Below, piece after piece: positions 21,773-34,860 of a stretch of 64,000 bases of DNA. The notes under the pieces were generated by a model. It saw nothing but the letters and a program-made list of their open reading frames with translations, did not search any database and was not told where the DNA came from. Position numbers and translations under genes: made by a program. Every line of letters begins with the position of its first letter. The first letter of the stretch is position 1. The stretch comes from Glossina fuscipes (Eukaryota; Arthropoda; Insecta; Diptera; Glossinidae), in the NCBI RefSeq assembly GCF_014805625.2, contig NW_023998422.1, positions 8,035,821-8,099,820 on the forward strand, read 5' to 3'.

Positions 21773-24759
21773 TTCATTTTAATTATTCAAGTGTTAATTG
21801 AAAGAAGGGGAGAGAGGTTTTGGTAAGATAAGTTAATGTAATCAGACTATGACAAAAATCGCTTATAATCGCATAGAGAAGCGAATAGAAGTAAGCAAGT
21901 AGCAATGTAGAGAAATAAGTTTTAAAACCAGTGTTTCTCCATCCGCTTACCCGCTACCCGCATGTCTCTATACCAGTGATCTGTGAATTTCTGTTTAAGC
22001 CACTCTCACATATAGGAATGATTTACATGCTAAGAAAGTGATTTGTGTCTCAAAGCTTGCTTCTATTCAATCGTTAAAATATATGATTTATATAAAAGAC
22101 TTTTTTTAAATATTATTCAATAGAGTTCAAGATTATCACGAGCTATTAAATGCAAAGAAGTCTTGAAGAGTTAAGCCAAGACATGAATTAAAGCGAAATT
22201 TTACGCGGATTTCTCCCCCACAAAATTATGGGTCGAAGGAGATCGTAAGTAGCGCAGGGCGCAGTATCACCTCGTCCGGTAATAAAATTTCGATCGTCCG
22301 TCCGTATATCTTGGGTGTGAAACCGCCACACCCACTACGACCGAACTAGCTAACTTTACAATGATATGTGCATCTATTCGTTACATCGTCTAACCGTCTG
22401 GCCTTTTGACGGTATACAAAAGCCTCTGACTTTGATTAATTATGATTATAAAAAAAAAAAAAATATAACTTTCTGTTACACAATCATGGCAAAAAAAACG
22501 AAATAAGTTTTATATACAAATCTATTTAAATTTTTTACGATTTATAAAAAATAATTGATTTTCAAACTGTACGCGAAACCTTTAACTTTGATTGGAAAAG
22601 AAGATTTCGCTTATAGTAAAATCAAAAGTACTCTAATGCCAAATAATTAAATTAAATTAATAGCAACAAAAATTGTTCACTTTTAACATTTACAAATTAG
22701 ACAATCAACCTTTAACACACACATATATATATACATCCATATAGTCGATTGCTTGGTGTGTCACACAAATACACAAAAAGAATTAATTAAGTAATTACGT
22801 CAAAGAAGAGAAACTCACACAACTCACACTCGTACACTCGTACATTATTATTATGTTGTAAGTTGTTCGCGGTGTGCCATGTTGAACGTTTGCCATAGTA
22901 AAGATGTTCAAAACTTCCAACTTCTAATCATGACAACACATTCTGATGATTAAAAGATTAACACGACTAAGCGGATGATGAGTATATAATGTTTTGCGCA
23001 TCAATGTAAAAAGGAAACGAAAATTTTCTGCTTATAAACACAATTTCAAGGTAAACTGTCTCTGGATCTTAACATTAGAAATTATTAGGTAGATGTATCA
23101 CTTAAAATACCTTAAGCTTTTCACAATTTTATGGCGATAGATTCTAATTGAATTTTATATATGTACAAATATATGCGCACAAACATTTACGCATGACTAG
23201 AGAGGAGAGAATTTATTAGAATTTAAAAAAGTCATATGTTAATCTTAGTTTTCTTATGACTTTGTTTACAACGTCATCATTAAATGCTTAGCTTTTCATA
23301 AGCATTTGCAATTAGTATAAGTTTTCTCAATCCCAAACTAAAACAGAAATACTCCCAAATATTGAGACCATTTTTAGGGATTTTAAAGAAATGGGGTTTG
23401 GGTTTCGGCGGGTGTCGAAAAGAAAATTCGTGTTTTACTATGCGCCAGCCTTTCAAACCCCCTTTTAAGTATCATTCAGGTAGATGTAGATGAACTTGCT
23501 ATCAGCTTTCTTTTAACTGATCCTTTTTCTGGCCGATATTTTTTGAAAGAATCAGTTTGCCGCCCTATTAGTTATATAAGCAGGAGTCACTTGCATAAGG
23601 TGAACAAACTTAATTGACAATCTGTGCAAAAAAAAAAAAGGTTGCATTATCCTCCATCTCTTCATACTTTTATCCTCTTAATGGCCTCACTTCAAACCTT
23701 AAGCTCTGCAACCAGCTATTAAAGCAACTTTTTATTATAATTTCTACCGATCAGAGGGACAAAAAGTAAAAGTTCTTTTCACCTTTTTTGTTTTTGGTTA
23801 ATCGCAGAGTTTTTACCTAAAGTTTTTGCGGCTACCAAAAGACTTTCGCCAATTGTTGCATAGAGGAGAAGGCAATCTCAGCCGCGGAGGTGGTTACACT
23901 TCTTACAGCTTAGGGCCTTTTTGAAGCACTCAAAGTGCATCTTAAATTATCCTGCTTCACTGACCCAGCTTGCTAGCCTTCTTCTTGCATACTAAAGCAG
24001 CGTGCAGTTCCTGCTCGCTGTTCAATCTTTTTTTAAGAAAAAAAAAAAAAAAACCAGCGAGGGAATGGTGACTAGCGACTATTTCAATAAGAATATAAGG
24101 ACCTATGAGTTTGGAATATTAAGGTCATGAACTTAGGTAAAGATTTACCCTTGTCCATCCATACGTCCTTCTAAGCTATTTGGTGTTTAAGGGCACTTCA
24201 AGGTTTTCTGTTCCCTTTTTTTTTTTCATTTACATTCGAAGTTCAAAATTTTTGAAAATATATTATGATTTATTCAGTAAACTGACAGCGATTCTTGCTT
24301 TTGTATTTCTTTTCTTTACCTATACAAGATCATGTACTGAAAAAAAAATAAAAAAAATAATAATACAAATGACATTAAAAGTAATGTCAGATTTAATTTA
24401 ACTTTTTTTTTTTTTTCCTTTATCAACTTTATTTAACCTTGCAATGAGACAAATTTGGTAAAATAAAAAGTATAAAATAAAAACAAAAAACAATCTTCAA
24501 GTTGAACTACAAAATTGTTATTTTTGATTTTATTTTATGATGTCTGAACACGATTCTCTTTGTATTGACGTTGTTGTATTGTACTTTTCTTATTTTTTAT
24601 TTTTATTTTTTCTTTAAAACACATGTGGGTTTTCAATTCAAAAGCTGTAAAAGCAGCTGACAAATCATTGCAGGTAACTTGAAGCGAACCTTGGATACCC
24701 ATCAGTTGAATATAAGAAAGTTGCTGAAATTTTTTATTGACTTCAAAAACGCTGCTGTC
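21773..24759. other. intronic-type DNA, no gene recognised
   Basis: AT-rich with T- and A-runs, one family A-like pyrimidine block at about 22280-22340 ('gtccgtccgta'), and no convincing open frame. Confidence 0.5.
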
Positions 24760-24975
24760 ACCCAACAGCATGAGCAGCCGAGTAGGTGTGAGTAGCAATT
24801 TTGAATGCGGTAGAGTTTACTTAACTAATCATACGTAGAGTAAGTGTAGCGATTGGGCACATACTCACTAGGCTGTGCTCGCTTCCCTATCTCTCTTCCT
24901 TTTCTCACTTCTTTCCGACCACCAAGATCTTACACGAATAGGGAAACATTCCCTGAATGATTAGTCGCATAACAT
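24760..24975 (+). repeat. dispersed repeat family B, copy B1
   Basis: Shares ordered blocks with 45165-45450: 'gagcagccgag', then a cactaggct.tg block, a ct-rich cctatctct...ttcctttt segment, and the closing 'attccctgaatgattagtcg'. The order and spacing are conserved at roughly 200-280 bases. No protein is recognised. Confidence 0.6.
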
Positions 24976-25678
24976 ATTGTTAACGCTTAGCTTCTAGATA
25001 ATACCGATTAGAAACACGTTCTTATGTAATATAAGAATTTTTAACAAGTTTTTCATTCTTCCGTCAAATGTTTAGCTATTGTTTGCTTATTTCTTAGGAA
25101 ATTTTTTTAGTAGGTAAACTTAATATATGGAAGATGAGAATAATGGGAAATTTAGGATCATCAGCTACTATGACGTTTCTAGATAGATTAGCTAAATTAA
25201 TGGACAGATGGAAACAACACCGAATCTATCTGAAATTTTCGATTTCTACCTCATTTGTTTGCGGGATACTGAGAGTATTTGGTTAGTATGTTTAATTTCT
25301 ACGCATTACACAAGCTTAATAATAAAATTACTATATCTTATTATCTACTAGCGGATATTAAAGAGATAATATAGACCCAGTGATAGAAATCAACATTATA
25401 TTGTACTTATATGCTTATTACCTGTTTGGTTATTATTGTAATTAACTGGAAGTTGAATGAAAATGAAAAATAAGATATAAGCAAAAGAACAACATTTGTT
25501 TTAAGTCGAATCTTGGTTGCTTTCCGCTTCGTGTTGTAAAATATTTTTATTTCAATTCAATACAATTTATTATCAATTATGTTATTCAAAATGTCATTTC
25601 ATAAAAATTTCGAGTTTAAAAAGGCATTAAAGGTCTTCTTTTTTTTTTTCTAACTAAGCGATTATTAGGGAGAAACAA

Positions 25679-25709
<31 letters not shown>

Positions 25710-26040
25710 CTGACAAATAAGTGAAGTTATATTTGATATAACGTCAATACACATATAGACAGACGTAAAGTCGGTAAATGAAATGATTTGATGTGTTTTA
25801 AATATCTGAACACCCTTTTAGGTCTCACTTCAAGTTATCGAGTCATCCTTATTTTACTTTGGAAGCGTAAACATTTTGTCTGGATCATCATGTAATCAAA
25901 TGTGGAAAAATCGGAGATTTTTACCCTGGATGGCTTACGTTAGCCCTTTACCATGGCTGGCAGTTACTCAAAGAGCCTTCAAGTAGTTTCAACTTTTCTG
26001 CCAGTTATAAGAGTATGTAGTCAAGCAAGAGCTGAATAAA
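24976..26040. other. non-coding, no gene recognised
   Basis: Holds a (CT)n tract at 25679-25706; nothing else is supportable. Confidence 0.5.
25679..25706. repeat. (CT)n microsatellite
   Basis: Fourteen CT units. Confidence 0.95.
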
Positions 26041-26425
26041 GCACGTGTGCATATTTAAGGCCCACTAAAGAACGGGTGAAAGGAACGGTGATATATATTT
26101 CGTATACTTTTTCCTTTTATTTTTTGCATTGTCTACATTATTGTCTACACATGTAGTTCACATTTCGTTAGAAACAGTGTATGAAACGTAGAATGCTTTG
26201 CTAATGTACTCGCAAATCCAAGCGAAAGAAAGAGAGACAGACAAACTACAATCAAGAAAACATGTGCGCATATGTAAGGCCCTGTATTTTTTGCATTGTC
26301 TACATTATTGTCTACACATGTTCTTCACATTTCGCAACAAACAGTACAAGAAACGTAGAATGCTTTGCTAATATACGCGCAAATCCAAGCGAGGGTAAGA
26401 GAGACAGACAAACTACAATCAAAAG
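26041..26425 (+). repeat. tandem duplication, ~167-218 bp unit
   Basis: A 'ttgcattgtctacattattg' block at 26124 is repeated at 26291. The following ~130 bases match closely, including an aacgtagaatgctttgctaat stretch and 'gagagacagacaaactacaa'. A lead of the type 'cacgtgtgcatatttaaggc' (26042) recurs as 'acatgtgcgcatatgtaagg' (26260). The first unit contains about 50 extra bases after the lead. High identity suggests a fairly recent event. The open frame 26262-26477 begins in the second copy and is not considered a gene. Confidence 0.85.
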
Positions 26426-26429
26426 AAAA

Positions 26430-29400
26430 AAAAAAAAAAAAACGAAATTTTTAATTGTCAATGACGTTTCTTTGTAAGAGTAACAATGACAATAAAAAGT
26501 TGAAATATCTCTCATTAAAATATAATTTACGTCTGCTCATACGTATGTATATATATAAATAAAATTGAAAAATTGTAGGTGTTTGCTTTCAATCGCAACC
26601 AGGCAACTGGACTTATATCAAGCACATGTGTGTATGTATAATTATTGATGACATAATTTCATTCATTTTCAACATAATAAAATATTTCAAACTTTTTGGA
26701 ACGCAATTCGTATCATACGTGCATAGAGTACATTTTGTGTTTATTTTTTATTTTTTTTTATTTTATCTTTTTATTAATTTCGTCACATTCTTAACTTCCT
26801 GCTTACTTAGTAACAATTTTTAGAAAGGTTTCAGCTCATTTTTTTTAATGTTTTTTTTTTTTTTGTTTATTTGTTTGTTCTTGCATTTATCAGTTATTCT
26901 GCTTATATAATATCTGCATATGTGTTAACGATTTATGTCAATAATTGGCTTGAAAGTAGCAGCGCAAGTGTGTTATTTAAGGAACACATGGTGGCTTAAA
27001 CTCACTTTTTTTTCTCCTTTTCCTTAATTATCTGCATAAATTTTGTTTCAAATACTAAGACAGCAAATAACTTAAGTTTAATACAACTTATGCTCAAGGT
27101 ATATAATGATGATAAGATTACGTGTTTTCGATTATTCGAATTTTTGAATCTTCATTAGTTCTTGCAATTTTAATAAAATGCCTAATGAAACACAATTTAA
27201 TCGGCAATCATTAATACTTAGTATCTGCTTCAGTTTTAGAGGATTTTCAGTTGGTAGCAAAAAAAAAATTACATCATGTCGAGGCATTACCTTAAGGCTT
27301 TTTGCTATAGCAAATCCTTTATATCGTTCTCTTGAGCTTTAAATATATTCTCTGACAAGGCAAACAACACTCGGTTTGCGGATCTATGATGAAAAACGAA
27401 TACACTACGATAATTGAAATTGTAAAATATCGTGAATGCAACCGGTCAGTCTTCTGTATCAACTCATGCTCCATGCTCATAATAAGCAGATCAAAAATAT
27501 AGTTCCTGTTTGGAGACCTTCCAAGCCACCACGAAGACAAAAATTCACCAATCAGGACATTGCTAACAACAACAGCTGCAACTGATGCCAGAAGACAGGC
27601 ACATTGCGACGATAATATGATTGCTCCGCTTGATAAAGCCCACGACAAGGAGATAACAAGTAAACCTGAAAATGCGTGCTACCGTTAAAAGGGTGGCAAA
27701 CAAGTAAAAGGGCGCGGTAGATAATCTTTAATATTTTGAAGGGGTAGTAAACCTTATATTCCTATTTATTTAAGAATTTTCCATCAAACTTATGCACTCT
27801 CCTCTTATGTAAGTCATGCAAAACATCTTATTAGGTGCTTACGTTAATTTTAATCATCGACTTCCGCACGTGAAAATGATAAAGCAATGGGAAATACCAG
27901 TACATGTAGAGAGTAAATTCGATGATATTGCTTTCCAGCTGTCCACTTAATACTATTGGGTTATGCAATGCATACAGACGCTAATCAGACGCAGCTGAAA
28001 GATGCATTTCAGACTTTGGTTGCTTTTGTTCCTTAATTTGAAGAAATCTGAAATCGAAACCCATCAAACACTTTTAAAAGCTTTATGTGTAATGCTGATC
28101 AAACATATCTCAATTGTAGATTTTAATCTCACGGATTCGAGAGTGTAAATTATGAAATCTAAAGTTTTTCTTTCTGCTTAAAAATGATTTATTACCGTTA
28201 ATTATCATTTTGACTGAAAGATATCAATCCCGCTGAGAATTAAATTATTGCACATATTACTTATTAAAATTATGCATAATATAAGGCTAACGCAACAAAG
28301 TTGCTCCGGAACGAATTGAAATAAATTGCTCTTCAAGAAATCAAAAGATTTAAGCCACAAACTCGTATTTCTACATATATAAATATTTATTATATTTTCA
28401 TTCATTTAACATCGTAGTTTTGAAGTGTGTTGACTGTGGCACTGCCATTCTCTTTATAAAATGCAATTGTATGGAAGTTTACATATTCGCGATCAGCATA
28501 TTTAGCACTACTCGGAGATCTTAGTCCATATTATCATCAATGATTTAAGACTTGCAATAGATGCGGATTTGAAATTTAAATCAAGGTTGAGAAGAAAACC
28601 TCTTTGCCATATATATGCGCCTCAAACGCTTTATATTATATCATGCGATTCAAAGGCGAAGGCAAATACAGTTCTCTCATATTTTAAATAAATTTTTCAA
28701 TCGATTTAATTCAATTAATTTTATATCCATTTAGTAGTTAGGTCGCCTTCCAAGTTAAAGCAGTTAACCAATGTTTCTGCTGCAATGTGCTGCTTAAAAT
28801 TGCGCAGCTAGATAGATAGTAGCAGCAGCAACAATAGCTATAGTGGGCAAAGAGATAGAAACTACTTTCCACTTTGCTATACCTTGAATGTGTTAAAACA
28901 AATTTCCTAAATACCCACGACGAACGATAAAATAATTTATAGAATACTGGAAAAAGAACAATTCTAATAAAAACCTCACCAGTCTTTCTCTAACATTAGG
29001 TTGGCTTTTTGTTTTTGTTAAACTAGTTTTTTGTTTTCCTTTCTTTATATACGGTATGTGTTAGTAATAAAAAAAAATGAAATTTAAATAAATTTATGAC
29101 TGCAAGTGTTAAAGTCCAATCATCTGCATATAGATATGTAGGAGATGGTTAAAAAAACGCGTAGACATTTTCTAACTAAAACATTTCTAATAACACCTAC
29201 GGGTATTAGATTAATATAAAACTTTTCCAAATAGATTAAAAAGCAATCAAACAGACATTAAACCGGAAAAAGGCCAACCAACGTTTCAACCTTTTCAAAA
29301 GTTTTGTTTAGATAAAGCTGTATGCATGATCGCTCGAATGCTATACAAAATAAATGTGCTGTCAAAAAAGTGTCAAGAATTATTACAATATAACATATAT

Positions 29401-29715
29401 TATTTCAAGTCGTAAAATTTTCTATAATTTCATTCAAAGCGAGAGACTGTTGAGGCAAGACTTTACGCCAAACTTGTAACTCACTCAGCAGTCAAACACT
29501 GAATTTTTTCCTCGAAATTCTTTCGTGGCTACACGCGATTACATCCGCTGAGCAAGTTATTTAGTTTCTTTTGTTTGAAAATTTCAATCAAAATGTCTTT
29601 CCCCAGAATACAGGGAGAAATGTTTTTTTTTTTCTCTCAGAAAAAATAGTGCGAAAGCAGCTACAGATCTATATGATTTTGAGTTTTCATCGTAATTTTG
29701 TTTCGACTGACATTT
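26430..29715. other. intronic-type DNA; one unexplained minus-strand frame
   Basis: Mostly AT-rich with no repeat recognised. The one frame of near-normal codon composition is at 27319-27665 minus, listed separately. Confidence 0.45.
27319..27665 (-). other. unclassified open frame with hydrophobic segments
   Basis: A minus-strand frame of about 115 codons, open back to a 'cattttcag' acceptor-like site at about 27665. It encodes a hydrophobic stretch (WALSSGAIILSSQCACLLAS, then VAAVVVSNVLIG), a polar middle, and a second hydrophobic stretch (FTISIIVVYSFFII) before a Cys/Lys-rich end and a stop. There is no in-frame ATG at the start. It could be an exon of a nested minus-strand gene, an old mobile-element piece or chance. 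No family is recognised. Confidence 0.15.
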
Positions 29716-30585
29716 GCTTAACCGAACGACGTTGCTGGCCAAGCCAGCCTCCGAACTTGGACAACTTTAAGAATTTTCCTCTCTAGTTCATACATTCTTA
29801 TGGGCTCCTCCATGATTAGCGTCAGTCGTCTCTGTAGGCTTCTAAAGATATTGAGGGACTTCGCTTATGATATTCCTTTAGAAATATCGAAATTGTTTTT
29901 GTTCGTAATCGAACGACGTTGCTGGGCAAACCAATTTCCAAACTCGGACGATTTTTACGACTCTTTACTTTATACACTCTTAAGAGCTCCTTTCTGGTGC
30001 GCCTACGATTGGCGTCATTCGTCTCTATAGACCTCTAGAGGTATTGAGGGACTTCGCTTATGATATTCCTTTAGAAATATCGAAATTGTTTTTGCTCCTA
30101 ATCAAACGACGTTGCTGGGCAGAACACTCTCCAGACTCGGACGAATTTTCCTCTTTACTTCATACATTCGCAAGGGCTGCTGGCCCCGTGATTACCCTAA
30201 GTCCCCTTTCTTCGAAGATGTTGAGAGGGAGACTTCGCATATGATATTCCTTTAGAAATATCGAAATTGTTTTTGCTCCTAATCAAATGACGTCGTTGGG
30301 CAAACCAATTTCCAAACTCGGACGATTTTTACGACTCTTCACTTCGTACATTCTCAAGGGCTTTTTTATAATCGGCTCATGGTTGGTTTTTGTTCGTGAT
30401 CGAACGACGTTGCTGGCCAAACCACTCTCCAGACCCGGACGCATTTTCCTCTTCACTTCATACATTCTCAAGGGCTCCTTAACGATGGCCCCTTGATTAC
30501 CCTAAGTCCCCTTTCTTTGAAGATGTTGAGAGGGAGACTTGGCATATGATATTCCTTTAGAAATATCGAAATTGTTTTTCGCTTA
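29716..30585 (+). repeat. tandem array of ~185-bp diverged units
   Basis: A 'gaacgacgttgctgg' core recurs (with substitutions) at 29724, 29911, 30104, 30285 and 30402, with spacings of 187, 193, 181 and a shortened 117. A second block, 'tatgatattcctttagaaat' plus atcgaaattgttttt, precedes the core at about 29868, 30058, 30240 and again at 30544. A third block ending 'agatgttgagagggagactt' appears at about 30216 and 30520, giving higher-order structure. Frames in this array (29800-30030, 30044-30244, 30287-30496) share peptide blocks because the DNA repeats; I do not think they are genes. Local satellite-like DNA. Confidence 0.85.
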
Positions 30586-33263
30586 CACGTCCAAGGGCCA
30601 GTAATATTAAAATATGGATGCGATTTGAAAAATGACAGCCCTTGTAAAGAGTTTAGTGTAGAGTTTAGTCTAACCTTAGGAATGAAGAGACGACATCTCC
30701 TGATAGTCTTTTGACAGGAAATAAAACAATTAAACAATTGTTATTATTCTTTGGCATCTGGCTAAGTGAAATGAAATTAATATTAATTTTAAATTAAAAG
30801 CTTTTACATAAGAGACAATAAATTCTTTGCATTTTTTTTTTTTGTTTATATATTTTTTATGTTTTATTTTTATTTCCCCAATATTTGCTGTCTGCCTCTA
30901 GATATTTCTCTTTTCTTTTATTTATTTTTTTTGCATTTTTCCTATATGCACACGTTAAAAGTTAAGTTATTTCAATTTAGTTTATAGATAAATGTTAAAG
31001 TGTTTGTTTAACTGTTAACTCAATTTATTGTAGAGAAGTGAAAGACATCTACGGCTACCTACTAAAGTACCAACAAACACCAAGAAGAACGTTAAACAAA
31101 TACTATATGTATGTATATGTGTATGCCTTCTAATGGACCAGAAATAACACTTGTAATCCTCAACCATTGACCAACGAATACGTTTATCATATTATGTGGC
31201 ATTTGGCACAAGTGCTTTTGCTTGCTCTTGTTTTTCAAATGCTTTTATATAACTCATGTTCCTTATTCCATTCATTTCTTGTCTTCACTTCAAATGTCAG
31301 ACTCGAGACCGGTAACTATACTTCTTAAGCAATTTAAAAGCATGTATGCATCAAGAAATGCAGCTAATTCTAGTGGGTATTAGACGAATAGACGAATATT
31401 AAATAAAAGAAAAACGTTACTCTTATGTGTTAATATGTGTGCGGGAAAGAGAATGGAAAGATAAGTGATAGTATTATAACGAATGTAACGGAATAGTGTG
31501 TGTTCGCGTCAAATATTTCCAAGATTGATAGATGGTATAATATAACTTGACTTTTGTCTCCTTACACTCTTGCCACAAGGCAAAGCACGTTGAATGTGTC
31601 ACAGATCTTTAAATTGCGATTAACGCGTATAGCGACATCAATGCCATTATCGAAATCAGGATTAAAAATCATGCAAAGCAAACTTTTTAGGGCAGACAGA
31701 CAAACTTATTGATTTTCATTAGCTTCGGAAAGCTAAGAATTTCCGAATAAAATTGAATTAATGGCTTACTATAATTCGAGGTAAAATAGGCTTTCATTTC
31801 TTACAATTTCAAGTAGCTCAACGGGAAACTACCGGAGTCTAGTTACTGGAAGTTCATACAATCCTCTTCTTCAGTGTCTGTAAACATACTTCAAAAGAAT
31901 CTGGTCTAAGAATCGAAGAACCGATATTCGGAGCGTATTCACACTGCTTATATTCGTTCAAAATTTGAATCTAACTCGCATATGGGTGGCGAGAGTCTCC
32001 GCATCTTGCTTGGACATGCTTGAAGGCATATAACAAAAGGCTCAAGTACTCATGGGTGAGATAACTCCGACCATAGGTAATGTGGGGTGTTTGGTGTGTA
32101 TACACAGACACATCCAGTCCAAGTGTCCTATAGAGGTAAAAGCGGTATGTCCAAGTCTAACCAAGTCTTTTACGAGGACCACAAGAGTTTCTCAGTGTCC
32201 TGGAATTGTCTGCATATTGCATGACACACTACCGCGACCCGCCATTCTTCAACCACACTCGTCGCTTTTGAAACAACCTGCCAGCAATGATTTTTCCCAC
32301 CATGTTGCCTGCCGGCTCTTTTATTAAGTCAAACACTTCTTCATACTTCGAATGTGTTTCAAGTTGATTTTTAAACATAGTGTACAGTAATCTAACCGTA
32401 ATCTGCAGCATTTACCATTAAGGCTTGTTACTTTTTAGCTTTATATCGTAAGTTTCATGAACATTGTTTTTTACGAAGTCTTCGATGGATATGTACATGC
32501 AAGGGTTGCAAGCAGACTAATAAAGTTAGTAGACTATACGCTTTAATTGATGCCTTTACAGAGTTTGTTGCTTAAGTCTTTTGTTTGAAACTTCATATAC
32601 TGCAAACTTCATTCATATATGTAGACATTAAATAAAAATTTGAATTTAAAATATATATATTGAACTTGTCATAGTTCCCTTGAAATTGTGTCGTACTTTG
32701 TGATATTTCTATTTTTAAGGTTTTTATTTTTATTTTAATTTTTTTTTTTTATTTATTTTTTTTGATATTATGGGTTTGCTACGTAAAATTGAGCTTGTTT
32801 TGCTTTTCTCGACGAGCACGCGTAGGTGTTCATTATTATTATTATTCCTTGAATTTGTTTTGTGTTCTTACATATGTGTCATATTATTATTTTTGTTGTT
32901 ATTGCTTTTTTATAAGCCACATATCATTAATTTCAAATTCAATATCATTTCAAATGTAATCTCTTAACTACGACATGAAAATAAACGAAAACGAAAATGT
33001 AAACAAAAATTACGTAGATATGGTATCGGCTTCGGTGGGAGATAACGTCATACGTCTATTAAAAGGTATTAAAATACTGTCAAATGACATATTCCATTTA
33101 ATATTTTTTATTGTTGTTGTTATTGCTGCTTTTGAAATAATAAAACAAACAAACAAACCCAAAGTGGTTACTTACTGTTTATAATATTTAAAAAAAAAGT
33201 TTTGCGGTTTTTTTTTTTTTCATTTATTTATTGACTTTTTGTTTTTTGTTCTTTGCTCTCTTG

Positions 33264-33365
33264 TTATCTAATTTTTTTCACCTTGTTGTTTACTTTCTAC
33301 ACTTTGCAGATGTCGGCTCCTTTTTAGAAATGAATGAAAAGATTAAAAAAGCAAACAAATAAGCA
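33264..33365 (+). other. candidate alternative 3'-terminal exon
   Basis: A CTAAT branch point (about 33269-33273), a ~30-base pyrimidine tract and 'actttgcag' give a strong acceptor, AG at 33308-33309. Joined to the single base left by the exon at 11112-11418, the following sequence would read through D-VGSFLEMNEKIKKANK and then stop at TAA (33359-33361). The other two phases close within a few codons. No donor lies inside the open part. The frame match supports but does not prove use as a short alternative ending. Confidence 0.25.
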
Positions 33366-34593
33366 AAAAGCAAAGTCATACCAGACTGAAAGTGAAATTC
33401 GGATAACACCGACTAAGATCAATCAATGTACGAAAATCGCACAGAAATTAGTTAACATTAGTTATGCGCCAGGTTTCAGTATTTAATTTCAATCTATCAA
33501 AATCATAGAAAAATCATTGTTAGGTGGACGGACAGACAATTCATTGGACAGCCGCATAGACGAACAAATGGAGGGATAGGGAGGATTAGCTTGACTCAGA
33601 ATGCCATACTAGGAGAGTTGAGCACGATGTAAATGAAACGAAGTCACCAACAGTTTTCTGAATTCTTGTCAAAGCAAAAGCCTTGAGAAGAGCCTTGGTC
33701 TTATCGCATTCCACCTGACAGTCGCATTGTCCAATTTCTGATGTATAGATACCCAGTTTTTTTGAACGTTACTAGCGAATTGATAAAATTAGTTTGCTCT
33801 CATCCCTCGGTAGTTGATGAAATGTTGCTTAACTTGCTTGCTATAAAATTAAAAGTCATGTAAAGCAAACAACTTCATTTATCAAATATGGTATCTATCT
33901 GTATAATCATTTTTTTAATAATTGCGCGATTTTCTTGTTGAATCATTAGCGCAACAGCACAAAATGAGTTCATTCATAATCGAATATTGCCACGGAAGCT
34001 TACTAAGTTTGCTAAAAGTCTCTAATGTTTTGAAATACAGTTCGCAAACTCATTGAACTTATGCGACTTTTGATCAGGTGACGTAAGTAACTTCCCTTAT
34101 GCCTTTGGCCATCTTCGCTCGTCTTTTAAAGCTACGTTCACATTTTTAAGATTTCGTCCAGGATAGTGAACTTCATGTAAACTTGTCTGTCAGTCAAGTC
34201 ATGTTTTAAAATCCGGTCAGCGGATTAATAGATTTATTCATTGTTGGTATAGATGTGATGGTGCTTAACATTTTCATTTTCGATGTTTTCTTTTGAAGGA
34301 CTCTTGGGATATTTTCGACTATGAGTGTTAGTCTGTCGTTCTTTTAAAATATAATCTTGCAACAGAGATTTACGCAGCACAATGGGGCTTTAATTCATTC
34401 GCCCCTTATCTGGTATTTATTAATGTTTTCCAAGATGAACTGTCTAAACAGGTTGCCTCTATACACAAGGTAGGGGGAGTAATGATTGTATTCACTTCTC
34501 TGCTCGCAGCACGCATGTCATAGTCGACACTCGGATATAAGACACTTTTCAATTTTCCAAAAGCGTAGTAAAAAGTTTGCTATACATGCGAGC

Positions 34594-34613
34594 TATATAT
34601 ATATATATATATA
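34594..34613. repeat. (TA)n tract, possible TATA element
   Basis: Ten TA units about 55 bases upstream of the small ORF at 34669; it could serve as a TATA box or be only a microsatellite. Confidence 0.5.
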
Positions 34614-34668
34614 AGAAACTTTCTTTCTTACTCTTAAGATCTCGATAAGCATCTAAGATATTGCGATA

Positions 34669-34860
34669 ATGGCCTCCACTAGAAATCTTTCAAAGTACTT
34701 GCTAATAGTGGTAACTACTACCCCTTTAATCATCATTGGTGACGCTCAAGGTAGTGGATGCACAAAAAGGATGGGGTTACATCATATCGCAAAGTTGCAA
34801 GAGATAGCTGATATTCCGAAAAGATCAAATAGCACTATATTCATGTTCAGTATTCCATGA
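34669..34860 (+). other. small ORF with signal-peptide-like N-terminus (63 aa)
   Basis: ATG with A at -3 and G at +4, an N-terminal MASTRNLSK followed by a hydrophobic core YLLIVVTTTPLIIIG and DAQGSG, resembling a secretory signal. The remainder (about 38 residues, one cysteine) has no recognised motif. It ends in TGA. A TA tract lies upstream. It may be chance in non-coding DNA; no homologue is recognised. Confidence 0.18.

Noticed and set aside
24650..24680. tcattgcag|gtaact as a ratchet or exon edge
   Set aside because: There is no pyrimidine tract before the AG; purine-rich context.
29800..30496. Three similar proteins in a row as a gene cluster
   Set aside because: The similarity comes from the tandem DNA array; frames are short, differ by shifts and start arbitrarily.
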